Source of the DNA: Granulicella sp. L46
GTDB taxonomy: Bacteria; Acidobacteriota; Terriglobia; Terriglobales; Acidobacteriaceae
Direction: 5' to 3'
DNA: 64,000 nt
Assembly: GCF_009765785.1 (NCBI RefSeq)
Contig: NZ_LMUT01000012.1
Location: 572,403 to 636,402, forward strand
The position numbers were made by a program, and so were the translations under genes. The stretch's first letter is position 1. Every line of letters starts with the position of its first letter. The notes beneath the pieces were generated by a model, which was not told the DNA's origin, did not search any database, and was given only the letters and a program-made list of their open reading frames with translations. Positions 8,327 to 18,587 of the stretch are shown here, piece after piece.

Positions 8327-8727
8327 AGATTCCTTCCTGGCCGAAGCCATGGGGGTTGCGCGGGTGGGGTCCGCCGATTGAGTGCGATTCTCCTTCATCG
8401 GCGGCAAGCGGGAGAAATCGCGAAAATCCTGCTCCCCCACCGCTGCGCGTCTGAGGTCCAAGTTCGCCGCAATGCTCACTCACCCCCCGACCTTTTACTA
8501 GATGCAGGAAGGGGCTGGCTGCGTTGACTGGGGGCGAAAAATCGGCTGGAGAGTGAATTTTGGGCTGGGGACGTGAGGGTCACCAGTCTGGTTCCACTTC
8601 GTGAGGCTGCGCACCGCACAGCGCGCTATGGAACAATAAATTTGCTCTGGTTGTTCGGTTATTCGCAGCAAAGCGCCCGCGCGGTACGGCCCGCAGGCGA
8701 TTGGCTCGACCGCGCCCACAACCCCTT
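8327..8727. other. Intergenic region between divergent DUF2383 gene and ftsK
   Basis: About 400 bases that should hold both divergent promoters. An in-frame extension of the DUF2383 gene covers the first part, but lacks similarity and is not needed. No clear -35/-10 pair, hairpin or RNA gene was recognised. Confidence 0.4.
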
Positions 8728-11442
8728 ATGAAGCCCCAGAGACTCATTTACTCGCCAACCCGGAGCCGTCGTCTGAACGAGATGCTCGGGTTGATTGTGC
8801 TGGTTGCTGCCGGCTTGCTTCTGCTCGCCTTGGTCAGCTATACGCCGTCCGATCCATCGTTTAACACGGTAGGCGGAGGTGCGGGCGGGCGGCTGGCGCA
8901 CAACTGGACGGGGCTGGTGGGGGCGTATGTGGCTGACCTGCTGCTTCAGACGGTGGGGATCGCGATCTTCTTTGTTCCACTGGCGATGGTGAGGATTGGC
9001 GTTTCGTGGATGCGGTCGCAGCGCGTCGGGTCGACGAAGACGAAGCTTGCGGGGATTGCGCTTTGGCTGATCTTTGCGCCTGCGCTGATCTCCATGATGC
9101 CGGGAGAGATGCTGTGGCGGCATGCGCTGCCGATCGCTGGCATTGAAGGCACGATTCTGGCTGGCGGGCTGATCCACTTTGTGAATTATCCGGGCGCGAT
9201 GATCATTTGCAGCCTGATGGTGGCGCTATCGCTATATCTGACGACGTCGTTTCTGCTGGCGAATGCAGGCGCGTGGTTCACGGCGCACTTCGGATTTTTG
9301 CAGAGCTTGAGTGATCGGTATGCCGCGTGGAAGAGCAAGCGGCGTGGTGCGGAAGACGAAGAGTTTGACGAGGCTTTTGCTTCCAAGCGCGAGATCGCGG
9401 CGGCGATGGCGCGGCGGCAGGAGGCGAACGAAGGCGAAGAGGCGGCTCGGAGTGGAACGTTGCTGTCGAGCTTCTTCGGTTGGTTTGGGCGTCGCAAGCG
9501 GAGGCAGGCAGGAGAAGATGAGGCTGGCCTTGGTCACGCGCCTGGAATGAGTGGGGAGCCAGCGTCGGTATGGCAGACGATGCCGCGGACGTTGGTGGAC
9601 GCAGCGCCAATGACGGGACTACACGTGGCGGCGGCGGCAGCAGCACCCTATGCAGCGCAACTGGCGGCTGCGGCGGCTCCACTGCGGAACGCGCCGACGG
9701 AGGTGCTGCCGTTCGCGGAGGCAGAGGCCATGTCTGCGAATGCGCAGGAAGATGATGGCTGGCTGGATGCGCCGGAGCGCAGGACACCGGCGCCGATTTT
9801 GTCGATGCCGAAGGCTTCGCATGTGCCGATGCCGGAACCGCCGCCCGCGCGGGTTCCAAAGCCGGTGGAGTTGCCGCCGATGCCTTCGCCGATGCAGGAC
9901 ATTGCGGCGCAGAATATTGCGTTTGGTAAGCGCGCGGATGCGGATATGCAGGCCGTGGCAATTGTGCCGAAGTCGGTGCGCGGATACAAGCTGCCGCCGA
10001 GCTCGCTGCTGTTCAAGTCGGAAGAGCATGCGCAGGTGCGGGAGAACGAGCTGCGTGAAGAGGCTCGGGTGCTGGTGGAGAAGTGCGGCGAGTTTGGCGT
10101 GGATGGAAGCGTTGAGCAGATCAACCCGGGGCCGGTGGTGACGACGTTCGAATTTCGTCCGGATGCGGGCGTGAAGTACTCGCGCGTTACCGGGCTGGCG
10201 GATGACCTTTGTTTGGCGATGGCGGCGGAGTCGATTTTGATTGAGCGCATGCCGGGCAAGTCTACTGTTGGCATACAGGTTCCAAACCATGAGCGCGAGA
10301 CGATCTGGCTGCGCGATGTGGTGGAGTGCGAGAACTTTGCGCAGAGCAAGAGCAAGCTGGCGATCGCGCTGGGTAAAGACATTAGCGGACGGATTGTGAT
10401 TGGGGATCTGGCGAGCATGCCGCATGTGCTGATCGCGGGATCAACGGGTTCGGGTAAGTCGGTCGCGATCAACGCGATGATTATGAGCGTGTTGTTCAAG
10501 TCGACGCCGGAGCAGGTGCGCATGATCCTGGTGGATCCGAAGCGGGTTGAACTTGGGATGTACGAGGGGATTCCGCACCTGTTTACGCCGATCATTACGG
10601 AGGCGAAGCTGGCGGCCAATGCGCTGAGAAATGCCGTGCGGGAGATGGAGCGCCGACTGAAGTTGCTGGCCGCGAATCACGTGCGCAATATCGACCAGTT
10701 CAACAAGCTGTTTGAGAATGGCAGCGAGTATTTGTTTGAGGATGTGAACCAGGAACCGTTGCCGTACATCATGATCATCATCGATGAGTTGGCGGATTTG
10801 ATGATGCTGGATCGAGCTAACGTGGAAGAGGCGATTACGCGACTGGCGCAGATGGCGCGGGCTGTCGGCATTCATTTGGTGCTGGCGACGCAGCGGCCGT
10901 CGGTGGACGTGATTACGGGACTGATCAAGGCGAACGTGCCGACGCGTATGAGCTTCCGGCTGGCGACGAAGGTGGATTCGCGAACGATCATTGACTCCAA
11001 TGGCGCGGAGAGTTTGCTGGGTCGCGGCGACATGTTGTTTTTGCCACCGGGGACTTCGCGGCTGCAACGCGTGCATGCGCCGTTTGTTACGGAGAAAGAG
11101 ATTGCCGCGGTGACGGCTTTCTGGAAGGCACAGGGCGAGGCGGAATACGTGCATGGGTTCCTGGAGGGGCCGAAGGACGAGAAGAGCGGCGACGGTGGCA
11201 GCGCGGAGGATAGCTCAGAAGATGACGCGCTGTTCGATGACGCGGTGCGGCTGGTGTTTGAGTTTGGGAAGGCGTCGACTTCCCTGCTGCAACGGCGGCT
11301 GCGGATCGGCTATGGACGCGCGGCGCATCTGATCGACATGATGGAGCGCGATGGATTGGTGGGGCCGGCTGACGGATCGAAGCCGCGCGAGATTTTGAAG
11401 TCGCCGAGCTACTTCTCGGAAGTAGACGCGACGCTGCGGTAG
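8728..11442 (+). CDS. ftsK: DNA translocase FtsK/SpoIIIE
   Basis: A 904-residue protein. Four N-terminal membrane helices lie in residues about 15-190, followed by a long Ala/Pro-rich and charged linker (about 200-430), then the RecA-type motor with Walker A GSTGSGKS (about 571-578) and Walker B IMIIIDELADLM. The C-terminal gamma winged helix (STSLLQRRLRIGYGRAAHLID) recognises polar KOPS-like DNA sequences. FtsK pumps chromosome ends through the closing septum and activates Xer recombination. A TTG at 8701 could add nine residues; ATG 8728 is preferred because it directly precedes the basic N-terminus. Neither has a good Shine-Dalgarno. Confidence 0.95.
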   Translation: MKPQRLIYSPTRSRRLNEMLGLIVLVAAGLLLLALVSYTPSDPSFNTVGGGAGGRLAHNWTGLVGAYVADLLLQTVGIAIFFVPLAMVRIGVSWMRSQRVGSTKTKLAGIALWLIFAPALISMMPGEMLWRHALPIAGIEGTILAGGLIHFVNYPGAMIICSLMVALSLYLTTSFLLANAGAWFTAHFGFLQSLSDRYAAWKSKRRGAEDEEFDEAFASKREIAAAMARRQEANEGEEAARSGTLLSSFFGWFGRRKRRQAGEDEAGLGHAPGMSGEPASVWQTMPRTLVDAAPMTGLHVAAAAAAPYAAQLAAAAAPLRNAPTEVLPFAEAEAMSANAQEDDGWLDAPERRTPAPILSMPKASHVPMPEPPPARVPKPVELPPMPSPMQDIAAQNIAFGKRADADMQAVAIVPKSVRGYKLPPSSLLFKSEEHAQVRENELREEARVLVEKCGEFGVDGSVEQINPGPVVTTFEFRPDAGVKYSRVTGLADDLCLAMAAESILIERMPGKSTVGIQVPNHERETIWLRDVVECENFAQSKSKLAIALGKDISGRIVIGDLASMPHVLIAGSTGSGKSVAINAMIMSVLFKSTPEQVRMILVDPKRVELGMYEGIPHLFTPIITEAKLAANALRNAVREMERRLKLLAANHVRNIDQFNKLFENGSEYLFEDVNQEPLPYIMIIIDELADLMMLDRANVEEAITRLAQMARAVGIHLVLATQRPSVDVITGLIKANVPTRMSFRLATKVDSRTIIDSNGAESLLGRGDMLFLPPGTSRLQRVHAPFVTEKEIAAVTAFWKAQGEAEYVHGFLEGPKDEKSGDGGSAEDSSEDDALFDDAVRLVFEFGKASTSLLQRRLRIGYGRAAHLIDMMERDGLVGPADGSKPREILKSPSYFSEVDATLR

Positions 11443-11450
11443 GAGTGCGG

Positions 11451-12230
11451 TTAGTGTGACGCGGGGGTGGGGCGATTGCGCAGCCAGCGGATGAGGTCGG
11501 CGCGGACGTTCTTGTAGCTGGGCTCGCCCTTGGGGTAGAGCTTGATGGTGCCGTGGGATTTTCCGGTGTAGAAGTTCAGGGCGAAGTCCTTGATGACGGG
11601 GACGGTGCCGGGATCGACGCCGATGAGGACGTTGGTGTTGGGCTTGAGTGCAGAGCGCGCAGCGTCTGCTGATTCAAGGGAGACGTACTCACGGACGCGG
11701 CCATCGGGGCCGAAGTATTCGAAGTTGTAGCGCGTGAGCGAGCGGCCGACGGGCTCGTAGTATTCGCGCACGATCCAGTGTTCGCCGTGGACGTCGAAGG
11801 CGTCGATGACATCGCTCTCGCGGGTACTGATGCCGGGGGCGCCGCGCTGGCGGGCACCACGCAGGACGGCGCGTTCGCGGTCGAACTCGTCCCAGCGGCC
11901 GAGGGCGGCTTCGACGATGACGAGGTTTTTGTGGGCGAGCCAGAACTCCGGTTGGGCGGCAACAACGGCGCGGTATTGCAGTTCCGCGGCTTCGTATTCG
12001 TGCAGGCCGAGTTTGGCGTCGCCGATGCCTTCTTCGGCGTCGATGCTGCCGGGATGGGCTTTCAGGTACGCGGCGAAGAGATCTTCCGCTTGCTGATAGT
12101 GCTTGTCCTCTAGGGCTTTGCGCGCCGGGAGAAGCTCAGAGGGGATGGGCCGCTGCGCTGCGCACGCTGCGATGAGCGCGTAGAGGATGAGGGCTGCGGT
12201 CGTTGGCTTGGGACGTTGGTTAGGTTTCAA
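11451..12230 (-). CDS. Secreted TPR-containing protein
   Basis: A 259-residue protein with an N-terminal hydrophobic signal segment (ALILYALIAACAAQ) that could be a lipoprotein or Sec signal. Residues about 30-120 carry two to three TPR-like helical pairs (ARKALEDKHYQQAEDLFAAY). The C-terminal half (HGEHWIVREYYEPVGRSL and following) is a beta-rich unknown domain. The TTG start lies one base after the stop of the DUF3999 gene and a GCAGG motif overlaps that stop, so translation is probably coupled. Function unknown; periplasmic or envelope location is inferred. Confidence 0.7.
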   Translation of the reverse strand: MKPNQRPKPTTAALILYALIAACAAQRPIPSELLPARKALEDKHYQQAEDLFAAYLKAHPGSIDAEEGIGDAKLGLHEYEAAELQYRAVVAAQPEFWLAHKNLVIVEAALGRWDEFDRERAVLRGARQRGAPGISTRESDVIDAFDVHGEHWIVREYYEPVGRSLTRYNFEYFGPDGRVREYVSLESADAARSALKPNTNVLIGVDPGTVPVIKDFALNFYTGKSHGTIKLYPKGEPSYKNVRADLIRWLRNRPTPASH

Positions 12231-12231
12231 G

Positions 12232-13575
12232 TTACCTGCGCCTTCCCTGCCGCATGGCTTGTCGGCTCACGAATGATCCGAGGACTGCGATCGCGGCCAG
12301 AAGGGCGATCCAGAAGAGGTTTGGGTTGCGCTGGTCGTACGTGCTGGCAACGTGACGTTCAATGTAGCCGGTGTTGAGCTGCTCCGATCCTAGGGTTGCG
12401 ATGAGCGGCTTGGCTGGCAAGGTTGTGAGGTCCCCCAGGTCATAGACGGTTGCGCGAAGGTCATTGTCACCATAGCGGAGGGTGTAGGTGGCGTTGGGGA
12501 CAGCGTCGAAGCAGAGGGTGCGTTGACGCATCTGCAATTGGACGGCGCGGATGGGGAGCGGCGGCTGGTCTGCGTTATTGACCGCTATGTGGATAGCGGC
12601 GGAATCGTGCAGGTTGGAGGCGATGACGGCGGGGAATGAGAGCCTTGCGTCACTGATCGCGGGGGTGGCGGTGTTCGCGTTGGCGGGACGTGTGACGCGC
12701 CAGATCTGACCGGCGATAGCCTCTTGCGGCTGGTCGGGCTGATGGGTGTCCGCGTCGGCGGTGATGGCGACGTTTCGCAGGAAGTCGGATTTGTAGGTGG
12801 GATCGAGGATGAACTGTACACGCTCGACGGGAAGGTGGGCCGGTATGTTGAGCTCGGCGACGGAAGATGCATTCTGCTGGGTGACGGTGTTGTAGGCGGA
12901 AGCGACGGCGGTGTAGAGGGTTTGGGCTTCGCGGCTGGCAGGGACGGTTGCGCCCTGGATGATGGAGGGATCGGGATGCGGGAAGGGCTTGCCATCCGGG
13001 GTTCGGAGATGAAGGAGGATGTGCAGATGAGGGAGGGTGGATTCCTGGAGGGCGAGTGAAGTGGAGCGGGCGAGATGGCGGTCCGCGAGGTCGAAGAGGG
13101 TGAAGACGCCTAGAGGTTTGCTGGAGGCGTTGTCGAAAGCGGAACCTGAGATTTCAGCGGTGGCGATGAAGTTGTGCGCGGCAAGGTCGAGGTCGACTTC
13201 TGTGTAGGGGCGCGGAGGCATGTCGAGGTCGAAGGAAAGGACACCGTTGTGCAGAGCGAGGTTGCGGACGGTGGCAGTCTGGGCGTCGGTGGGCTGGGCT
13301 TCGCTGTAGCTGACGACGAAGGGGATTTCCTGCGGCTTGGTGTGGCCAAGGACTTGGAAGACGCGAAGATCGTCGGCTGAGGGGCTGGCTGCGTGGGCGT
13401 AGACGCTGGCGTCGAGTATGGCGCAGGCTACGCCTGAGGCGTTGTGCGGGAGGGTGAGGGTGCGGACGTAGCGAAGGTGTTGCGTATCGGCGAGCGGCGC
13501 GGGCGCGTTGCTGACGGAGGGGAAGGTGCCGGCCTGGAGGAGGAGCGCGGCCAGGAGGGGGATGGAGGACTTCAA
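12232..13575 (-). CDS. DUF3999 family envelope protein
   Basis: A 447-residue protein with an N-terminal signal peptide (MKSSIPLLAALLLQAGTF), a long beta-rich extracytoplasmic region and a C-terminal membrane helix (LFWIALLAAIAVLGSFV) followed by a basic tail. This arrangement and the order of sequence blocks fit DUF3999, an uncharacterised family often located beside DUF2339 membrane proteins; no DUF2339 gene is present here. The TTG start has GCGAGG about 11 nt upstream. It forms a two-gene unit with the downstream TPR gene. Confidence 0.75.
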   Translation of the reverse strand: MKSSIPLLAALLLQAGTFPSVSNAPAPLADTQHLRYVRTLTLPHNASGVACAILDASVYAHAASPSADDLRVFQVLGHTKPQEIPFVVSYSEAQPTDAQTATVRNLALHNGVLSFDLDMPPRPYTEVDLDLAAHNFIATAEISGSAFDNASSKPLGVFTLFDLADRHLARSTSLALQESTLPHLHILLHLRTPDGKPFPHPDPSIIQGATVPASREAQTLYTAVASAYNTVTQQNASSVAELNIPAHLPVERVQFILDPTYKSDFLRNVAITADADTHQPDQPQEAIAGQIWRVTRPANANTATPAISDARLSFPAVIASNLHDSAAIHIAVNNADQPPLPIRAVQLQMRQRTLCFDAVPNATYTLRYGDNDLRATVYDLGDLTTLPAKPLIATLGSEQLNTGYIERHVASTYDQRNPNLFWIALLAAIAVLGSFVSRQAMRQGRRR

Positions 13576-13721
13576 GCGGTAGCCTCGCTGCTATGGCCGA
13601 TTGCGGATCGCTGTGGACGAGACTGCTTCCCCATGGCCTAACTTTACCCTTTCAACGCAAAACGGGGGAGTGATTTTGTTGGCGGGTGGATCTGCATCGT
13701 GGGGGATGGCTGGGGCATCCG

Positions 13722-13727
13722 TACAAT
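13722..13727 (+). promoter_or_regulatory. -10-like TACAAT 6 nt before ypdA start
   Basis: TACAAT ends exactly 6 nt before the ATG at 13734. The gap CGGGGT could double as a weak ribosome site. It belongs to the TANNNT-N6-start pattern. Confidence 0.5.
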
Positions 13728-13733
13728 CGGGGT

Positions 13734-14729
13734 ATGAGCGAAGTGTCAGAGCATGATGTTCTTGTGATTGGGGCGGGGCCTACAGGGCTCGCGTGTGCCA
13801 TTGCGGCGCAGCGTGCTGGGTTGAGCGTGGTGCTGGTGGATAAGGGCTGCCTTACGAATTCGTTGTTTCATTATCCCGCGCATATGACGTTCTTCACGAC
13901 GCCGGAGTTACTTGAGATTGGCGATATGCCGTTCTCTTCGCCGAACCAGAAGCCGACGCGATCGGAGGCGCTGGAGTACTACCGGAAGGTCGCCGAATAT
14001 TACAAGCTGGACGTTCGACAGTACGAAACGGTGGAGCGGGTGACGGGCTCGGATGGAGATTTCAGCGTGCATGCAACGGATAAGTTTGGCCGCAAGGTGT
14101 TGCACAAGGCTCGCAAACTGATTGTGTCGACTGGCTATTATGACTTGCCAAATTACCTGGATATTCCGGGCGAGGATCTGCCGAAGGTGATGCATTACTA
14201 TCATGAGCCACACCCTTATTTCGGGCAGGACGTGGTGGTGATTGGCGGCAAGAACTCGGCTGCGATTGCGGCGCTGGATCTGTGGCGACATGGAGCCAAG
14301 GTGACACTGGTGCATCGCGGTGCGGAGCTGCATCGGCACATTAAGTATTGGATCAAGCCGGACATTGAAAACCGGATCAAGGATGGAGACGTGGTCGCGC
14401 ATTTTCAGACGGTGGTGAGCGAGATTACCGAGGATGCGGTGACACTGCTGACTCCGGGTGGGCCGAAGGTGATTCCGAACCAGTTTGTGTTTGCGCTGAC
14501 GGGATACCATCCGGACTTCCACTTTATCGAGGGCCTTGGCGTGAAGTTGGATGATGCGAATGCTCGGTGCCCGGTGTGCGATCCGGTGACGCTGGAATCG
14601 AATGTGCCGGGAATTTATCTGGCGGGCGTGGTGGTGGCGGGGGAGCGGACGAATGAGATTTTTATCGAGAACGGTCGCTTCCATGGCGACTTGATCGCGA
14701 AGGACCTGGCTACGAAGATGCGGCAATAA
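13734..14729 (+). CDS. ypdA: YpdA family FAD/NAD(P) reductase (putative bacillithiol disulfide reductase)
   Basis: A 331-residue flavoprotein. An N-terminal FAD Rossmann motif VIGAGPTGLACAIAA is followed by the YpdA-specific stretch NSLFHYPAHMTFF and LEIGDMPF, then a second nucleotide-binding motif VVVIGGKNSAAIAA. YpdA reduces oxidised bacillithiol with NADPH in Firmicutes. Its presence suggests that this bacterium makes bacillithiol or a related thiol; the bsh synthesis genes are not in the window. The ATG at 13734 is chosen over an upstream in-frame start because it gives the canonical N-terminus and follows a TACAAT box by 6 nt. Confidence 0.88.
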   Translation: MSEVSEHDVLVIGAGPTGLACAIAAQRAGLSVVLVDKGCLTNSLFHYPAHMTFFTTPELLEIGDMPFSSPNQKPTRSEALEYYRKVAEYYKLDVRQYETVERVTGSDGDFSVHATDKFGRKVLHKARKLIVSTGYYDLPNYLDIPGEDLPKVMHYYHEPHPYFGQDVVVIGGKNSAAIAALDLWRHGAKVTLVHRGAELHRHIKYWIKPDIENRIKDGDVVAHFQTVVSEITEDAVTLLTPGGPKVIPNQFVFALTGYHPDFHFIEGLGVKLDDANARCPVCDPVTLESNVPGIYLAGVVVAGERTNEIFIENGRFHGDLIAKDLATKMRQ

Positions 14730-14750
14730 GTTTGGGCGGTGAGTATCCAG

Positions 14751-15602
14751 TTAGCTCAGGACGCGATTGGCGAAGCCGCGCAGACCCATCAGGGTTAGCA
14801 GGACGAAGAAGAAGAGCAACATGGCGAGGATGGTGGCGTCTGGCATGTGGCCGACGGTGGGAGTGAGGGCGGCACGCAGGCCTTCGGTGATATACACGAT
14901 GGGATTGATGAGTACGCCATTCTGCAGCCACTTGATGGGGCTAAGCGCTGCCCAGGGATAGTAGACGCAGCCAAGAAAGGTGATGGGCATGATGACCACA
15001 CCGAAGATGAGGCCGATCTGCTTGGGCTGTACGAAGGTGCCGATGGTGAGACCTAGCGCTCCGGCGAGCAGGCTGGCGAGAACGAGCACTGCAATGAAAA
15101 ACCACCAGCTGGAGACGTGCACGAGGACGGGTGTGCTGGGGATGTAGTAGGCCAGGGGGAAGACCACGGCAGCGGCGAAGATGCTTTGGATAGCGGAGAA
15201 CACGATCTTCTCGATCGCGACCGCGCCGATGGGCAGGGGGCACATGACGCGGTCGTCGATTTCGCGGGTGACGCCGAATTCCTGGGCGAGCGGAAGGGCG
15301 ACGGCGGCTATGCCGGAGAACATGATGGCGACGGCCATGAGGCCCGGGAGAAGAACGGTGCCAAATCCGCCACCACCGGCGGCTGCCATGCCGGCGGTGG
15401 GGCTTAAGGTTGAGCCGCCGGTCATGTGCGGCATGACGAAGGTGAAGACGAAAAGAAAGAGCAGCGGATTCATGGCGATGCGAATGAGGAAGGGGACGAT
15501 CTCGCGCGTGAGCACGCGGAAGTCGCGCTGCATCAAACCAAGGAAAGCGCGCGTGTAGACCACGATTTTCGTGTCGTTGCTGTTCACCACCGCTTCACTC
15601 AT
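14751..15602 (-). CDS. ABC-2 type transporter permease
   Basis: A 283-residue inner-membrane protein with about six helices and the ABC-2 permease layout: cytoplasmic N-terminus (FLGLMQRDFRVLTREIVPFL), paired helices, and the loop and helix around MPITFLGCVYYPWAAL, which matches the ABC-2 signature near the fifth helix. It lies 21 bp downstream of its ATPase gene and the two form an exporter of the DrrAB/NodIJ type. Substrate not predictable: drug, lipid or polysaccharide precursor are all possible. The ATG is preceded by AACAGGAATCG. Confidence 0.9.
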   Translation of the reverse strand: MSEAVVNSNDTKIVVYTRAFLGLMQRDFRVLTREIVPFLIRIAMNPLLFLFVFTFVMPHMTGGSTLSPTAGMAAAGGGGFGTVLLPGLMAVAIMFSGIAAVALPLAQEFGVTREIDDRVMCPLPIGAVAIEKIVFSAIQSIFAAAVVFPLAYYIPSTPVLVHVSSWWFFIAVLVLASLLAGALGLTIGTFVQPKQIGLIFGVVIMPITFLGCVYYPWAALSPIKWLQNGVLINPIVYITEGLRAALTPTVGHMPDATILAMLLFFFVLLTLMGLRGFANRVLS

Positions 15603-15623
15603 GGTCGATTCCTGTTCTGCATG

Positions 15624-16574
<951 letters not shown>

Positions 16575-16597
16575 GCGTGGGCTCTCTCAACAGCTAG

Positions 16598-16603
16598 ATT
16601 ATA
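16598..16603 (-). promoter_or_regulatory. TATAAT -10 box before ABC operon
   Basis: A perfect TATAAT on the minus strand ends 23 nt before the GTG start of the ABC ATPase gene. No recognisable -35 element (CCCTAC at 17-bp spacing). Confidence 0.4.
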
Positions 16604-16871
16604 GGGACGATTGGCGGCGAGTAGGGCTCCCGCCACAGTATATTTGGCGGTAAACGACGACGGACACAGCCACTGTGACGAACTTCCCGTAGGATGAGGC
16701 GGTGAGGGTGGAAGCCGGGTCCATGTAATTCCAGCGCACAGAATAGGTTGCCTCTTATGAAGATTTATCTGGGGACACCTTTTGCGCGTGGCCGGTCATC
16801 CTACTTTTTAAGCAACCACTAGATGCCGTGCCCGTACGTCGACGGCGAGAGTTTCTAAGGAGAACGATACG

Positions 16872-18488
16872 ATGTCAGGCACGTGGACGAAGAAGATGGC
16901 AATGGCAGTACCGGCGGTGGCTTTATTGGTCGGCAGTTTCGGATTCGTTGCAGCGGCGCAGGAGCCAAATCCGACTACGGTGGCTCCGGGAGCAAAGACC
17001 GGAGAGGTTATTGCGCAAGGGCCGAACGGCGTTTACGTCTACCACGTGAAGGTTGTGGAGCGGCAGCTGGATGCGGTGAATTACTTTAACCGCAGCGGGT
17101 CAACTCATGTGGGTTTCAAAGGCACCAATCTGTTGCCCGGCGCGAAGGGTGATGCCAAGGTGAATTCGGTGACGGGCAAGACCGAGATTTCGGTGCATTT
17201 TGAGGGTCTCTCGCCGGCCAACGGATTTGGCGCGGAGTATCTGACCTATGTTCTATGGGCGATCTCTGCAGATGGGCGTCCGCAGAATTTGGGCGAACTT
17301 GAACTGGCGGGCGATAAGGCTAGCCTCAATGTGACCTCTTCGTTCCAGGCGTTTGGCCTGATTGTTACCGCTGAGCCGTACTACGCGGTCTCGCAGCCAA
17401 GCGATGTAGTGGTGTTGGAGAATGTATTTACGGACAAGACGAACGGCGTACTGCAGCAGGTAAATATCCACTACCATCTGTTGCCTAAGGGACTTTACGC
17501 TCCTACGTCCGGATCGAAGACGGTGGAATTCCCTATTACAGACCGGGAACATACGCCGCTGGCTCTTTACGAGGCCTATAACGCGCAACGCATTGCAAAG
17601 GCTGCGGGCGCCGATCAGTATGCTCCAGACATCATGAAGGAGGTGGCGACCGACCTTCTGAATGCCCAGAACATCCAGTCGAGCAAGCATCGCGACGTGA
17701 AGATGGAGTTCACGTATGCGAGGTCTGCTACGCAGCGCGCCGAAGATGCGCGCATCCTGACGCTGCGCAAACAAGAACAGCAACGTCAGCAAGAGGCGCA
17801 GGATGCGAAGCTAGCGGCGCAGCAGCAGGCGCAGCAGGCGGAACTGCAGGCGAGCAAGGACAAAGCTGCTGCTGCGGCATCGGCGACTGCGGCGGCGCAG
17901 GCGGATGCGGCGAGGGCGCAGGCGGACGCGGCGAAGGCAAGAGCGGATGCCGAAGCGGCTACTGCCCGTGCACAGGCCACCCAGGCCCAGGATCAGGTTG
18001 AGGCCGCGAAACGAGAGGCAGCCGCGACTCGTGAGAAGCTGCGTGCGCAATTGAACGCGGTGCTGCAGACCACGGAGACTGCACGCGGCCTGGTGATCAA
18101 TTTGGGCGATGTGCTGTTCGACACTGGCCGGTACACCTTGAAGCCAAATGCGCAGATTGCGTTGGCGAAGGTGTCGACGATACTGGAGCTTTATCCTGAT
18201 CTGAAGGTCCAGGTCGAGGGCTATACGGACTCGGTCGGCAGCGATAGTTACAACCAGAAGCTGAGCGAGAATCGCGCGAACGCTGTGCACGATTTTCTGA
18301 TTCAGAACGGTGTACCGGCGGGGAACGTTACGTCGGTCGGTTATGGAAAAGCTGATCCGGTTGCGTCGAACGATACAGCGGATGGACGTCGGCAGAATCG
18401 GCGCGTGAACATGGTTGTTTCGGGTGCGGCGATTGGTGTGCAGACTACGCAGCCTACCATCACGCAGCCACCGACGACGAATCCTTAG
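16872..18488 (+). CDS. OmpA family protein with coiled-coil stalk
   Basis: A 538-residue protein with a signal peptide (AVPAVALLVGSFGFVAAAQ), an N-terminal beta-rich domain (about 30-250), an Ala/Gln-rich charged coiled coil (about 290-395) and a C-terminal OmpA peptidoglycan-binding domain. The OmpA block shows VLFDTGRYTLKPNA, VEGYTDSVGSDSYNQKLSE, RANAV and a closing GRRQNRRV, with the Asp and Arg that bind meso-diaminopimelate. It likely links the outer membrane or a periplasmic complex to peptidoglycan. AAGGAG lies just upstream of the ATG, and a strong hairpin terminator follows the stop. Confidence 0.92.
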   Translation: MSGTWTKKMAMAVPAVALLVGSFGFVAAAQEPNPTTVAPGAKTGEVIAQGPNGVYVYHVKVVERQLDAVNYFNRSGSTHVGFKGTNLLPGAKGDAKVNSVTGKTEISVHFEGLSPANGFGAEYLTYVLWAISADGRPQNLGELELAGDKASLNVTSSFQAFGLIVTAEPYYAVSQPSDVVVLENVFTDKTNGVLQQVNIHYHLLPKGLYAPTSGSKTVEFPITDREHTPLALYEAYNAQRIAKAAGADQYAPDIMKEVATDLLNAQNIQSSKHRDVKMEFTYARSATQRAEDARILTLRKQEQQRQQEAQDAKLAAQQQAQQAELQASKDKAAAAASATAAAQADAARAQADAAKARADAEAATARAQATQAQDQVEAAKREAAATREKLRAQLNAVLQTTETARGLVINLGDVLFDTGRYTLKPNAQIALAKVSTILELYPDLKVQVEGYTDSVGSDSYNQKLSENRANAVHDFLIQNGVPAGNVTSVGYGKADPVASNDTADGRRQNRRVNMVVSGAAIGVQTTQPTITQPPTTNP

Positions 18489-18514
18489 TAGCTTGTTGAC
18501 CAAACCGGAAGCAG

Positions 18515-18550
18515 ATGAAGGCCGCGAAATGTTCGCGGTCTTCATGCTTT
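18515..18550 (+). terminator. Rho-independent terminator after the OmpA gene
   Basis: A 14-bp stem (18515-18528 with 18532-18545, one G-T pair, loop ATG) followed by GCTTTT. It lies 27 nt after the OmpA stop. Confidence 0.75.
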
Positions 18551-18587
18551 TGGGCGTGCAAGAATAATTGGAGTCTTGGAGGGGTAT

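Noticed and set aside
8378-8479. N-terminal extension of the DUF2383 gene
   Set aside because: The extra residues lack family similarity, whereas the ATG at 8326 has a strong AGGAAGGA site.
9278-9961. Pro/Ala/Ser-rich minus-strand ORFs opposite ftsK
   Set aside because: They mirror the Ala/Pro-rich linker of FtsK; no independent support.
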